From contig NZ_JAGGCS010000017.1 of NCBI RefSeq assembly GCF_022884085.1, positions 39,355-103,354 on the forward strand: a stretch of 64,000 nt of DNA. The letters are read 5' to 3'. Below, piece by piece: positions 29,812 through 38,830 of this stretch. This DNA is from Paenirhizobium cremeum. Lineage in GTDB: Bacteria; Pseudomonadota; Alphaproteobacteria; Rhizobiales; Rhizobiaceae. Position 1 is the stretch's first letter. Every line of letters begins with the position of its first letter. Below the pieces are notes generated by a model that made no database searches, was not told the origin of the DNA, and saw nothing but the letters and a program-made list of their open reading frames with translations. The translations under genes and the position numbers were made by a program.

Positions 29812-31308
29812 ATGCGTGAGATCGGTCATTTCATCGGCGGCAAGCACGTCGCCGGCACCAGCGGACGCACATCGCCCGTCTACAACCCGGCAACCGGAGA
29901 GATCCAGGCGCAGGTCGCGCTTGCGACCGACGCCGAGCTTGACGCCGCCGTGCAGAACGCCAAGGCTGCGCAGCCCGCCTGGGCCGCAACCAACCCGCAG
30001 CGCCGCGCCCGCGTGTTCATGAAGTTCGTCGAACTCCTGAACAAGAACATGAACGAACTGGCCGAAATGCTCTCGAAGGAGCATGGCAAGACGGTCGAGG
30101 ATTCCAAGGGCGACATCATCCGCGGGCTTGAGGTCTGCGAATTCGTCATCGGCATCCCGCACCTCTCCAAGAGCGAATTCACCGAAGGCGCCGGCCCGAA
30201 CATCGACATGTACTCGATCCGCCAGGCGGTCGGTATCGGCGCGGGCATCACCCCGTTCAACTTCCCGGCAATGATCCCGATGTGGATGTTCGCTCCCGCA
30301 ATCGCCTGCGGCAATGCCTTCATCCTCAAGCCCTCCGAGCGTGATCCCTCCGTTCCAATCCGCCTTGCCGAACTGATGATCGAAGCAGGTCTTCCCGCCG
30401 GCATCCTGAACGTCGTCAACGGCGACAAGGGCGCGGTCGATGCGATCCTGACCCACCCGGAAATCAGCGCAGTCTCCTTCGTCGGCTCGACCCCGATTGC
30501 CCGCTACGTCTATGGCACCGCTGCCATGAACGGCAAGCGTGCCCAGTGCTTCGGCGGCGCCAAGAACCACATGATTATCATGCCGGATGCCGACCTGGAT
30601 CAAGCTGCCAACGCCCTGATGGGCGCCGGTTACGGCTCCGCCGGCGAACGCTGCATGGCGATCTCGGTTGCCGTTCCGGTCGGCGAGGAAACCGCCAACC
30701 GCCTGATCGAAAAGCTGACGCCGATGGTCGAAGCGCTGCGCATCGGTCCCTATACCGATGACAAGGCCGACATGGGTCCGGTCGTCACTAAGGAAGCTCA
30801 GGCCCGTATCAAGTCACTGATCGACAGCGGTGTCGCCCAGGGCGCCAAACTCGTCGTCGACGGCCGCGATTTCAAGCTGCAGGGCTATGAGGACGGCTAT
30901 TTCGTCGGCGGCTGCCTGTTCGACAACGTTACCCCGGACATGGACATCTACAAGACGGAAATCTTCGGGCCGGTTCTCTCGGTCGTTCGCGCCAGGAACT
31001 ACGAGGATGCGCTTTCCCTGCCGATGAAGCACGAATACGGCAACGGCGTTGCGATCTACACCCGCGACGGCGATGCCGCCCGCGACTTCGCATCCCGCAT
31101 CAACATCGGCATGGTCGGCGTCAACGTTCCGATCCCGGTTCCGCTCGCCTACCACTCCTTCGGTGGTTGGAAGTCCTCTTCCTTCGGCGATCTCAACCAG
31201 CACGGCACGGACTCGATCAAGTTCTGGACCCGTACCAAGACCGTCACCAGCCGCTGGCCTTCGGGCATCAAAGACGGTGCAGAATTCGTCATGCCGACGA
31301 TGAAGTGA
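29812..31308 (+). CDS. mmsA: CoA-acylating methylmalonate-semialdehyde dehydrogenase
   Basis: 498-residue aldehyde dehydrogenase that makes propionyl-CoA from methylmalonate semialdehyde (valine and, in some rhizobia, inositol catabolism), or acetyl-CoA from malonate semialdehyde. The catalytic Cys is in SAGERCMAIS; the N-terminal NAD fold has GITPFNFPAMIPMWMFAP, distinctive of the MmsA/IolA subfamily. AGGAGG lies 9 bases before the ATG. Single gene with its own terminator and a divergent LysR regulator. Confidence 0.92.
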   Translation: MREIGHFIGGKHVAGTSGRTSPVYNPATGEIQAQVALATDAELDAAVQNAKAAQPAWAATNPQRRARVFMKFVELLNKNMNELAEMLSKEHGKTVEDSKGDIIRGLEVCEFVIGIPHLSKSEFTEGAGPNIDMYSIRQAVGIGAGITPFNFPAMIPMWMFAPAIACGNAFILKPSERDPSVPIRLAELMIEAGLPAGILNVVNGDKGAVDAILTHPEISAVSFVGSTPIARYVYGTAAMNGKRAQCFGGAKNHMIIMPDADLDQAANALMGAGYGSAGERCMAISVAVPVGEETANRLIEKLTPMVEALRIGPYTDDKADMGPVVTKEAQARIKSLIDSGVAQGAKLVVDGRDFKLQGYEDGYFVGGCLFDNVTPDMDIYKTEIFGPVLSVVRARNYEDALSLPMKHEYGNGVAIYTRDGDAARDFASRINIGMVGVNVPIPVPLAYHSFGGWKSSSFGDLNQHGTDSIKFWTRTKTVTSRWPSGIKDGAEFVMPTMK

Positions 31309-31363
31309 TCCGCCTGATCTCTCTACCAGTGAGAGGTCTGCAAATACTTTGAAGAACTTCGAA

Positions 31364-31391
31364 AACGGGTCTCGAAAGAGGCCCGTTTTTT
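31364..31391 (+). terminator. Rho-independent terminator of mmsA
   Basis: AACGGGTCTC/GAGGCCCGTT with a GAAA loop and one G-T pair, followed by a T run. Confidence 0.85.
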
Positions 31392-31493
31392 CGTTGCGCA
31401 CAACTTGCGACTATTCTGCAGCCGTGGCAGGTCTATCTGTAGATGCGGTTGGGGACCGAATCTGCAGAATTGGCACGGGCAAGTGGGGCGAAA

Positions 31494-32567
31494 ATGACAG
31501 CAGCACAGTTCATTCCGGCATCCGCCGTGACGCGCGGGGAGTTTCGCGGGCGAGCCGGTGAGTATTTCGGCATATGGCTCGTCAACATCCTGCTGACAAT
31601 CGTCACCATCGGGATCTATTCGGCTTGGGCGAAGGTGCGGCGCAACCGCTACTTCTACGGCAATACCTTCGTCGACGGTCATTCCTTCGATTATCACGCG
31701 CGGGGCATGCAGATCTTCATCGGCCGCGTGATCGTCGTCGGCTACCTGATCGTCTACAACATTGTCCTGACATTCATGCCGCTGGCCGGCGCGGTGCTGG
31801 CGGTCGGCATGCTGCTCCTGCTGCCATGGATCGTGGCGCGCAGCCTGCGCTTCAACGCCCGCGTCACCAGCTATCGCAACATCCGCTTCGATTTCGTCGG
31901 CACCACCTGGGGCGCCTTCGTCGCGCTTATCCTCGGTGGTCTCGTTGCGGTGGTGTCGCTCGGCATTCTGGCGCCCTTCGCCAGCCGCTGGCTCTACCGC
32001 TACATCTTCAACAACCTGCGCTACGGCGACCGCGCCTTTGCGAGCGATCCCGGAATCGGCAAGCTCTATGGCGTCTGGTGGATCTCGGCGCTGATCGGGG
32101 CTCTGGGGCTGATGATGTCGGTCCTTGTGGGATACGGGCTGTTTTCGGCGCTGGAAGCCTCGGGTATCGATCCTGAGACCACCGAGGGCAGTTTTCAGAT
32201 CATCGGCGCGCTCTACATGACCCTCATACCCCTGCTGGCGATCTACGCGATTGCCGCGATCATCTATCGTGTCGGCGTGCGCAACGTCGTGATGCGGGCC
32301 ACCGTTTTCGATGGCCGCCACAGGCTTTATGCCGACCTTTCTCCGTTCCGCTATCTCTGGATCGTGGCGTCGAACCTCATCGTCTCGGTATTCTCCTTCG
32401 GCCTGATGCGACCCTGGGCGGCCATCCGCGAGCGGCGCTATACTGTCGAACATTCCGGCATTGCCTTCGATGGCGATATCGGTGAAGTGATCGCCTCCAT
32501 CGAGGCGACGGGTTCCGCGGTAACGGCCGAGTATATTGACATGGAAGGTTTCGACTTTGGCTTCTGA
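31494..32567 (+). CDS. YjgN family (DUF898) membrane protein
   Basis: 357-residue inner-membrane protein with about six to eight hydrophobic helices. Family phrases GIYSAWAKVRRNRYFYGNTF and WAAIRERRYTVEHS mark DUF898. Function of the family is unknown. The start at 31494 (MTAAQF) has GGGG seven bases upstream; the longer frame has none. The 3' end overlaps the peptidase gene, so the two are an operon. Confidence 0.83.
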   Translation: MTAAQFIPASAVTRGEFRGRAGEYFGIWLVNILLTIVTIGIYSAWAKVRRNRYFYGNTFVDGHSFDYHARGMQIFIGRVIVVGYLIVYNIVLTFMPLAGAVLAVGMLLLLPWIVARSLRFNARVTSYRNIRFDFVGTTWGAFVALILGGLVAVVSLGILAPFASRWLYRYIFNNLRYGDRAFASDPGIGKLYGVWWISALIGALGLMMSVLVGYGLFSALEASGIDPETTEGSFQIIGALYMTLIPLLAIYAIAAIIYRVGVRNVVMRATVFDGRHRLYADLSPFRYLWIVASNLIVSVFSFGLMRPWAAIRERRYTVEHSGIAFDGDIGEVIASIEATGSAVTAEYIDMEGFDFGF

Positions 32568-33630
32568 GGCGACAGGCGGCGACGCCCGGGTTATCGCCCG
32601 GGGACACTGGCATCCGCCGCGCTCCAGCAAGGCGCTGGCTGCAACGCTTCTTGTGAGCGGCACCACCCTTCTGGTGCGTCTCGACGGGGAGGCGGGCGAT
32701 CCCGCCGCATTCAACGATGCCCGCCGGGTGACGATCTCCGATCGGGTCGGCAATATCCCCCGCCGCATCGGTTTCGTCGACGGATCGACATTCGAGACCG
32801 CTGATAACGACGCAATCGATGGCTGGCTGCGAAAAACCCGCTCCCGCCATCATGGCTTTGTGCATGAACTGGAGAGATTTCATCCCCGGTTGATCGCCGT
32901 TGTCCTCGGAATCTTCCTGTTGGGCGGCCTCGTCTATCGTTTCGCCCTGCCGGCGCTGGTTGAGGTCGCCGTTGCCGTCACGCCGCCCGTGGTTCCGAAA
33001 ATGATGTCATCTGGAACGCTGGCTTCCCTCGACCAGACGGTCTTTTCGAAGAGCGGGCTGCCGGAAGAACGGCAAAGGGAGCTGACTGAGAAGTTCGAGG
33101 CGCTCGCCGCCTATTCGGCCCGTGGCAAGGACGGTTACCACCTCAATTTCCGCAAGGGTGGCGTCATCGGTCCGAACGCCTTCGCTCTACCGGATGGTAC
33201 GCTGGTTATCACCGACGAGCTTATCGACCTTGCGGCCGGCGACAGCGAGATGATCCTCGGCGTTCTGGCCCATGAGATCGGCCATGTGGAAAAGACCCAT
33301 TCGCTGCGCCAGCTCTATCGGGCGGCCGGCATGGCCGGGCTGGTCATGCTGATCGCCGGCGATATCGGCTCCGCCGGTGAGGACATCCTGACCAACGGCG
33401 CAGCACTGATCTCGTTGTCCTACTCGCGCTCTGCCGAAAGCGAGGCGGATCACGTTTCGGTCGAACTGATGGCCAAGGCGGGCCACGACCCGGCGGCAAT
33501 CGGCCGCTTCTTCGAACTGATCGAAAAGAAACTCGGCGACAGCGGCGAAACCTCCATCCTCTCGACCCACCCCGGCACGCCAGAGCGCCGCCGCCAGATC
33601 GACGAATGGGCGAAGGAAATCCGCAAATGA
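32557..33630 (+). CDS. M48 family metallopeptidase, membrane-bound
   Basis: 357 residues. Residues about 100-135 hold one membrane helix (LIAVVLGIFLLGGLVYRF). The M48 zinc site is HEIGHVEKTH with the third ligand Glu in ESEADHVSVELM. The TTG at 32557 was chosen: GGAAGG lies 9 bases before it, and the gene overlaps the upstream stop by 11 bases. An alternative TTG at 32536 lacks a ribosome site. Probably an envelope protease with a soluble periplasmic or cytoplasmic domain; the pairing with yjgN recurs in alphaproteobacteria by my memory. Confidence 0.82.
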   Translation: MASEATGGDARVIARGHWHPPRSSKALAATLLVSGTTLLVRLDGEAGDPAAFNDARRVTISDRVGNIPRRIGFVDGSTFETADNDAIDGWLRKTRSRHHGFVHELERFHPRLIAVVLGIFLLGGLVYRFALPALVEVAVAVTPPVVPKMMSSGTLASLDQTVFSKSGLPEERQRELTEKFEALAAYSARGKDGYHLNFRKGGVIGPNAFALPDGTLVITDELIDLAAGDSEMILGVLAHEIGHVEKTHSLRQLYRAAGMAGLVMLIAGDIGSAGEDILTNGAALISLSYSRSAESEADHVSVELMAKAGHDPAAIGRFFELIEKKLGDSGETSILSTHPGTPERRRQIDEWAKEIRK

Positions 33631-33653
33631 AAAAGGGCGGCCTCAAGCCGCCC
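33630..33653 (-). terminator. Rho-independent terminator of afuA
   Basis: GGGCGGC/GCCGCCC stem with a 5-base loop (33635-33653); on the minus strand it is followed by a T run. Confidence 0.75.
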
Positions 33654-33680
33654 CTGTCATTGTGAGGGACTGGACCGTCT

Positions 33681-34724
33681 TTACTGGGTCGGACCGTCGT
33701 TGAAGCCGACCTTGTCGACGAGCTCGGAAGCGAGCTTGCGATTGGCGGCAATGTCGACGAGCGGCAGCGTGTCGGGCTTGATCGGGCCGAAGGAGGCAAC
33801 GACGTCCGAGACCTTGGCGCCCGGCAGAACCGGATATTCGAACACCTGATCCGCATAGATTTCCTGGGCCTTGCCGGAGGACAGGAATTCCATCAGCTTG
33901 ACGGCGTTGTCCTTGTTGGGGGCGTTCTTGGCCAGCGCCATGCCGGAGATGTTGACATGGGTGCCCCGGTCGGCAGCGTTGGGGAACAGCACCTTGATGG
34001 CGGCGGCCCATTCCTTCTCCTCCGGGTCCTTGTCGTTGGTCAGCATCAGGCCGACATAATAGGTATTGCCGAGCGCAATGTCGCATTCGCCGGACATGAT
34101 CGACTTGGCCTGGCTGCGGTCATTGCCGTCAGGCTTGCGGACGAGGTTGTTCTTCACGCCGGTCAGCCACTTTTCCGTAAATTCGGCGCCATGATGGGCG
34201 ATCATCGAGGCGAACAGGCCGATATTGTAGGAATGCTGGCCGTCACGCACACAGATCCGGCCTTTCCACTTGGGGTCGGCGAGTTCCTCATAGGTGATCG
34301 CCGTTTCCGGCACCCGCTCCTTGGAGGCATAGACGACACGGCCGCGGGTGGTCAGTCCGAACCACTCGCCGGCAGGATCGCGATACTGGGCCGGAATGTC
34401 CTTGTTGATGGTTTCGTTCTGGAGCGGCTGGGTGACGCCGCCGTCCTTGGCCTCGATCAGACGGCCGATGTCGACGGTCAGGATGACGTCGGCAGGAGAA
34501 TTGGCGCCCTCGGCGGCGATGCGCTCGACCAGGCCCTTGTCGAGAAAGAGCACGTTGGTCGCGATGCCGGTTTCCTTGGTGAATTCGTCGAGCAGAGGCT
34601 GGATCAGCTCCGGCTGGCGGTAGGAGTAGACGTTCACCTCGCCATCGGCAAGCGCGGCGCCTGTCATCATACCGAAAGACACAGTGGCGAGAAGCGCGGC
34701 GCGCATTGTTTTTGCCGAGAGCAT
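33681..34724 (-). CDS. afuA: Ferric iron ABC transporter periplasmic binding protein
   Basis: 347 residues of the FbpA/AfuA/FutA family. Signal peptide residues 1-26 (LLATVSFGMMTGAALA). The mature protein begins DGEVNVYSYRQPELI, and has TYYVGLM, typical of the iron-anion Tyr pair. No permease adjoins it; FbpB at 5.8-7.5 kb is the candidate. GGAGG lies before the ATG. Divergent from rirA with an IRO-like site 39 bases upstream, so it should be derepressed at low iron. Confidence 0.92.
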   Translation of the reverse strand: MLSAKTMRAALLATVSFGMMTGAALADGEVNVYSYRQPELIQPLLDEFTKETGIATNVLFLDKGLVERIAAEGANSPADVILTVDIGRLIEAKDGGVTQPLQNETINKDIPAQYRDPAGEWFGLTTRGRVVYASKERVPETAITYEELADPKWKGRICVRDGQHSYNIGLFASMIAHHGAEFTEKWLTGVKNNLVRKPDGNDRSQAKSIMSGECDIALGNTYYVGLMLTNDKDPEEKEWAAAIKVLFPNAADRGTHVNISGMALAKNAPNKDNAVKLMEFLSSGKAQEIYADQVFEYPVLPGAKVSDVVASFGPIKPDTLPLVDIAANRKLASELVDKVGFNDGPTQ

Positions 34725-34762
34725 GGAAACCTCCTCTGGTGCATTCCATATTAGATATTAGT

Positions 34763-34777
34763 TGAGCGTTCTAATCA
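34763..34777. promoter_or_regulatory. IRO-type operator (TGA-N9-TCA) for RirA
   Basis: TGAGCGTTCTAATCA matches the iron-responsive operator consensus. It lies 39 bases upstream of afuA and within the afuA promoter. Confidence 0.6.
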
Positions 34778-34844
34778 TGAATTGCGGAAGCCTGTCAATG
34801 CGGCTAGTTTCGGTCACCGGTACGTGAACGCTGAACTTGAGTAT

Positions 34845-34879
34845 TTTGGAATTGTTCAAAACTACAAAAGACGCTATAT
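34845..34879 (+). promoter_or_regulatory. rirA promoter with an ICE-like Irr box
   Basis: TTTGGAATTGTTCAAAA (34845-34861) fits TTTNGAA-N3-TTCNAAA, the ICE pattern bound by Irr. It covers the -35 TTGTTC (34852-34857), 16 bases before the rhizobial -10 CTATAT (34874-34879). Confidence 0.6.
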
Positions 34880-34908
34880 AAGGCGTCAAACGAGTCAGGG
34901 AGTCAGGC

Positions 34909-35385
34909 ATGCGTTTGACAAAGCAGACAAATTATGCGGTGCGCATGCTCATGTATTGCGCGGCCAACAAGGAACATCTGAGCCGGATTCCGGAAATCGC
35001 CAAGGCTTACGGCGTGTCCGAGCTGTTCCTGTTCAAGATTCTTCAGCCCCTCAATAAGGCGGGTCTAGTGGAAACCGTGCGTGGCCGTAACGGCGGCGTT
35101 CGTCTTGGCCGTCCGGCGGACAAGATCAGCCTGTTCGATGTGGTGAAGGTCACGGAAGACAGTTTCGCCATGGCGGAATGCTTCGAGGATGACGGTGATG
35201 TCGATTGCCCGTTGATCGACAGCTGCGGTTTGAACTCCGCGCTGCGCAAGGCGCTCGGTGCCTTCTTCGAAGTGCTCAGCCAATACAGCATCGACGATCT
35301 CGTCAAGGCTCGCCCGCAGATCAATTTCCTGCTTGGAATCAACGATTTCGAGCCGAAAGCCACGATCTCGGCCCCCGCAGCCTGA
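34909..35385 (+). CDS. rirA: Rhizobial iron regulator RirA (Rrf2 family)
   Basis: 158-residue Rrf2-type repressor of iron uptake. N-terminal winged HTH (MRLTKQTNYAVRMLMYCA); three Fe-S ligand cysteines are Cys91, Cys100 and Cys106 in CFEDDGDVDCPLIDSC. The C-x8-C spacing carries one extra residue relative to the C91/C99 spacing I recall from R. leguminosarum. It represses IRO-bearing promoters when iron is replete. Divergent from afuA; its own promoter has an ICE-like box. Confidence 0.96.
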   Translation: MRLTKQTNYAVRMLMYCAANKEHLSRIPEIAKAYGVSELFLFKILQPLNKAGLVETVRGRNGGVRLGRPADKISLFDVVKVTEDSFAMAECFEDDGDVDCPLIDSCGLNSALRKALGAFFEVLSQYSIDDLVKARPQINFLLGINDFEPKATISAPAA

Positions 35386-35412
35386 GAAGGCCCGTCAGTT
35401 TTGGCCCCTTGG

Positions 35413-35445
35413 AACCCCGCTGTGGCAGAGCGCCGGCGGGGTTTT
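35413..35445 (+). terminator. Rho-independent terminator of rirA
   Basis: AACCCCGC/GCGGGGTT stem with a 15-base loop that pairs partly, then TTTT, 27 bases after the rirA stop. Confidence 0.7.
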
Positions 35446-35617
35446 CATTTGGCGCTTTCGCGATCTTCAGCGTTCCTCTGTCACAGAAAGATAGCCGCTC
35501 CGGGCTGATGCCCCTTGAGTGTCCGCTGCCTTCAAAGTACCTTTACGTAAACGGAAGATAGACGGTCTTCCGCAGGCGTTCGGCCGAACGCAGGTGGCTT
35601 TGGGAGGGGCGCCTTCA

Positions 35618-37216
35618 ATGTATGATTATGTCATCGCCGGCGGCGGGTCGGCGGGCTCCGTTCTGGCGTCACGGCTGAGTGAGGACCCGGATGTGAAGGT
35701 CTGTCTGATCGAGGCGGGAGGACTAGGGCGCGATCTCTTGCTGCGCGTTCCCTCAGGGGCGGCCGCCATCGTCCCCGGACGCATAAAAGGCCCGAACTGG
35801 TGCTTCGTCACCGAACCGCAACCGGGACTGAACGGCAGGTGCGGCTTTCAGCCGCGGGGCAGGGGGCTCGGCGGATCGAGCCTCATCAACGCCATGCTCT
35901 ATGTCCGCGGCCATGCCTCGGATTACGACGATTGGGCTGCGGCTGGATGCGACGGGTGGTCCTTCTCTGACGTGCTGCCTTATTTCATCCAATCGGAAAA
36001 CAACATCCGCGGCGGGAATGCGCTGCACGGCGCCAGCGGCCCCCTGCAGGTGAGCGATCCCGATTGGGCACGTCCGATCAACCGGGCTTTCGTCGAGGCC
36101 GGCGAGTTACGCGGTTTCCGCAAGAACGATGACTTCAACGGAGCCGATCAGGAGGGGGTGGGCCTCTATCAGGCGACCCAGTTCTGGCAGGGACCGAAAA
36201 AGGGCGAGCGCTGTTCCGCCTCTGCCGCCTATCTGCACGATCATCTGGAGCGGGCAAACCTCACCGTCATCACCGGCGCCCGTGCGACGCGCATTCTGAT
36301 CGAGAACGGCAGAGCGACGGGCATCGTCTATCGGCAGGAACGTCGGGAAGAGACGGTCCGCGCCGCGCGTGAGGTGATCGTTTCAGGCGGGGCGCTGCAG
36401 TCGCCGCAACTTTTGATGCTGTCGGGCATCGGTCCGGCCGATGAATTGCGGCGCCTCGGCATCGCCGTGGTGGCGGATCGTCCGGAGGTCGGCGCCAACC
36501 TGCAGGACCATCTGGACTACACGCTCGTCTACCGCTCCGACGACCCCGATATGATCGGCATCGGCCTGACCGGCATGCGCGACATGATGCGGGCATCAGG
36601 CGAGTGGCGGCGGCAGGGAACGGGTCTGCTGCGCTCGACCTTTGCGGAATCGGGCGCCTTCCTGAAGACCGACCCGGCGCTCGATCGCCCCGATATCCAA
36701 CTGCATTTCGTCGTTGCCATGGTCGATGACCACGCACGACGGCTCCATTTCGGATATGGCTATTCCTGCCATGTCTGCCTGCTGCGGCCCCATTCGCGCG
36801 GCCATGTCGGCCTGAAGAGCGCCGATCCTCTCGCAGCACCTCTGATCGATCCGGCCTATCTCTCGGATGGGCGGGACATGGCCGGCATGATCGCCGGAGC
36901 GAGAGTGATGCTCGATGTCATGGAGGCGGCTCCCCTGGATCGTTACCGCCGCAGCGAGCTTTACCCCGTCGGCAACTCGGACGGTGAGCTTGCATCGGCG
37001 ATCCGCGCCCGCGCCGATACCATCTATCATCCCGTCGGCACCTGCCGGATGGGTGCCGATGAGGCATCCGTCGTCGATCCGCAATTGCGGGTCCGGGGCA
37101 TCGAAGGTCTGCGGGTGGTGGACGCTTCCGTCATGCCGACCCTGATCGGCGGCAATACCAATGCGCCAGTCATCATGATGGCGGAGAAGATCGCGGCCTC
37201 CATTCGGGCGGCCTGA
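35618..37216 (+). CDS. GMC family FAD-dependent oxidoreductase, choline-dehydrogenase-like
   Basis: 532 residues. FAD-binding DYVIAGGGSAGSVLASRLS at the N-terminus; RGRGLGGSSLINAMLYVRG is the GMC signature 1 and SGGALQSPQLLMLSGIG signature 2; the catalytic His is in HPVGTCRMG, with NTNAPVIMMAEK near the end. Substrate is an alcohol but cannot be named; BetA and alkyl-alcohol dehydrogenases look alike. ATG 35618 has GGGAGGGG 10 bases upstream; an upstream GTG at 35519 is weaker. The 230 bases before it hold the rirA terminator and no other gene. Confidence 0.85.
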   Translation: MYDYVIAGGGSAGSVLASRLSEDPDVKVCLIEAGGLGRDLLLRVPSGAAAIVPGRIKGPNWCFVTEPQPGLNGRCGFQPRGRGLGGSSLINAMLYVRGHASDYDDWAAAGCDGWSFSDVLPYFIQSENNIRGGNALHGASGPLQVSDPDWARPINRAFVEAGELRGFRKNDDFNGADQEGVGLYQATQFWQGPKKGERCSASAAYLHDHLERANLTVITGARATRILIENGRATGIVYRQERREETVRAAREVIVSGGALQSPQLLMLSGIGPADELRRLGIAVVADRPEVGANLQDHLDYTLVYRSDDPDMIGIGLTGMRDMMRASGEWRRQGTGLLRSTFAESGAFLKTDPALDRPDIQLHFVVAMVDDHARRLHFGYGYSCHVCLLRPHSRGHVGLKSADPLAAPLIDPAYLSDGRDMAGMIAGARVMLDVMEAAPLDRYRRSELYPVGNSDGELASAIRARADTIYHPVGTCRMGADEASVVDPQLRVRGIEGLRVVDASVMPTLIGGNTNAPVIMMAEKIAASIRAA

Positions 37217-37304
37217 GGTTTCGCGGTTTTGGCCGGAGGCTTGGATTTCCCCTCCGGCGCGTCTAGTTTTCCCGCCGGTATTCATGTCGCAGGGAGGGGC
37301 CGGC

Positions 37305-37835
37305 TTGGCTGAGACGAAACTGAAAGCGCCGCTGGCGGTCATCGTCATGGGGGTAAGCGGCTGCGGCAAGTCGTCGGTAGGCGCCTTGCTGGCCGAACGG
37401 CTTGGCCTTGCCTTCATTGAGGGCGACGGTCTGCATCCCGCCGAAAACGTCGAGAAGATGGCGCAGGGAATTCCGCTGACGGACGAGGATCGCTGGCCCT
37501 GGCTGGAGACGATCGGGAGGCTGATGGCCGAGGCGCTCGATCGCGGCGAGGGGATCGTCGTCTCGTGTTCGGCGCTCAAAAAGATTTACCGCGACCGACT
37601 GCGGCAGGCGACATCCGGCAGGCTTTCTTTCGTTTATCTGGAGGGAGCGCCGGAACTGCTGCTGTCCCGCATGGGCGCGCGCACTGGCCATTTCATGCCT
37701 GTTTCGCTGCTGGAGAGCCAACTGCGGACGCTCGAAGTCCCGACGGGTGAAGCGGGCGTGGTGACGGTCGATATAGATCGGAGCGTGGAGAACATTGTCG
37801 AAAATGCCATCCGAGGGCTGGCGCGGGAGACGTGA
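37305..37835 (+). CDS. gntK: Gluconokinase
   Basis: 176-residue kinase that phosphorylates gluconate to 6-phosphogluconate. P-loop GVSGCGKS; the family phrases FIEGDGLHPAENVEKMAQGIPLTDEDRWPWL (split here: FIEGDGLHP and GIPLTDEDRWPWL) and SCSALKKIYRDRLR are diagnostic. TTG 37305 follows GGGAGGGG by 5 bases and is preferred; the ATG at 37284 lies before that ribosome site and would add 7 residues. Confidence 0.9.
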   Translation: MAETKLKAPLAVIVMGVSGCGKSSVGALLAERLGLAFIEGDGLHPAENVEKMAQGIPLTDEDRWPWLETIGRLMAEALDRGEGIVVSCSALKKIYRDRLRQATSGRLSFVYLEGAPELLLSRMGARTGHFMPVSLLESQLRTLEVPTGEAGVVTVDIDRSVENIVENAIRGLARET

Positions 37836-37946
37836 AAGCCTCCCTCCGCCTGCCGTTTCCCCTCCGTGTTTGCCGGCAGACAGCGGGCATGAACGGGAAG
37901 GGGCGCGCCCTCAAAGGCAGGAGACGCCTTGGCCTCATGTGAAGGA

Positions 37947-38819
37947 TCAGGCGCGACCGTCCATCGTCAGCAGCGGTTCGTAGAGTTCCGGCCGGCGGTC
38001 GCGGAAGAGGCCCCAGGCGGTGCGCTGCTTCGCAATGCCATCGAGATCGAAGGTGGCGGTGAGCACCGTTTCGCTTCTCCGGTCGGCCTCGGCGATCTTG
38101 GCGCCGGTCTGGTCGGCGATGAAGGACGAGCCGTAGAAGGTAAGCTCGGTGCCCTTGCGGCCCGGCTCTGTCCCGATCCGGTTGGAGGCGATGACCGGCA
38201 CGACGTTTGCGGCGGCGTGGCCCTGCATCACGCGCTGCCAGTGGTCGGCGCTGTCGATCGTGGGGTCCTGCGGTTCCGAGCCGATCGCGGTCGGATAGAA
38301 CAAGAGTTCGGCGCCCTGAAGGGCCATGGCCCGGGCTGCCTCGGGAAACCACTGGTCCCAGCAGATGCCGACGCCGATCTTCGCATGGCGCGTCTGCCAG
38401 ACACGGAAACCGGTATCGCCGGGCGAGAAATAGTATTTCTCCGTATAGCCCGGACCATCGGGAATATGGCTCTTGCGATAAAGGCCGAGCACCGCCCCGT
38501 CCGCATCGACGATGGCGACGCTGTTGAAATAGGTCTGTCCGGCCTTTTCGAAGAAGCTGACGGGCAGAACAACGTTCAGTTCAGCGGCAAGCTTCGCAAA
38601 ATGCACAATCAGCGGATTGCCCTCGAAGGGTTTCGCCATGTCGAAGAATTCGGCGATCTGGTCCTGACAGAAATAAGGAGCCTCGAACAACTCCTGGATC
38701 AGGACGATCTGCGCGCCATCGGCCGCAGCCTTGCGGATCAGCTTTTCGGCCCGCTCGATATTGCCCTTGAGATCCCAGTTGCAGGCCATCTGGGTTGCCG
38801 CGACGGTAACGCTTGTCAT
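37947..38819 (-). CDS. aguB: N-carbamoylputrescine amidase
   Basis: 290-residue carbon-nitrogen hydrolase that yields putrescine, CO2 and ammonia from N-carbamoylputrescine. The Glu-Lys-Cys triad is in QELFEAPYF, YRKSHIPDG and GVGICWDQWFPEAAR. Start 38819 (MTSVTVAATQM) has AGGAG nearby. Third gene of the puuA-puuB-aguB operon, 11 bases after puuB. It lets agmatine-derived carbamoylputrescine feed putrescine catabolism. Confidence 0.92.
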   Translation of the reverse strand: MTSVTVAATQMACNWDLKGNIERAEKLIRKAAADGAQIVLIQELFEAPYFCQDQIAEFFDMAKPFEGNPLIVHFAKLAAELNVVLPVSFFEKAGQTYFNSVAIVDADGAVLGLYRKSHIPDGPGYTEKYYFSPGDTGFRVWQTRHAKIGVGICWDQWFPEAARAMALQGAELLFYPTAIGSEPQDPTIDSADHWQRVMQGHAAANVVPVIASNRIGTEPGRKGTELTFYGSSFIADQTGAKIAEADRRSETVLTATFDLDGIAKQRTAWGLFRDRRPELYEPLLTMDGRA

Positions 38820-38830
38820 GCCGGTCTCCT

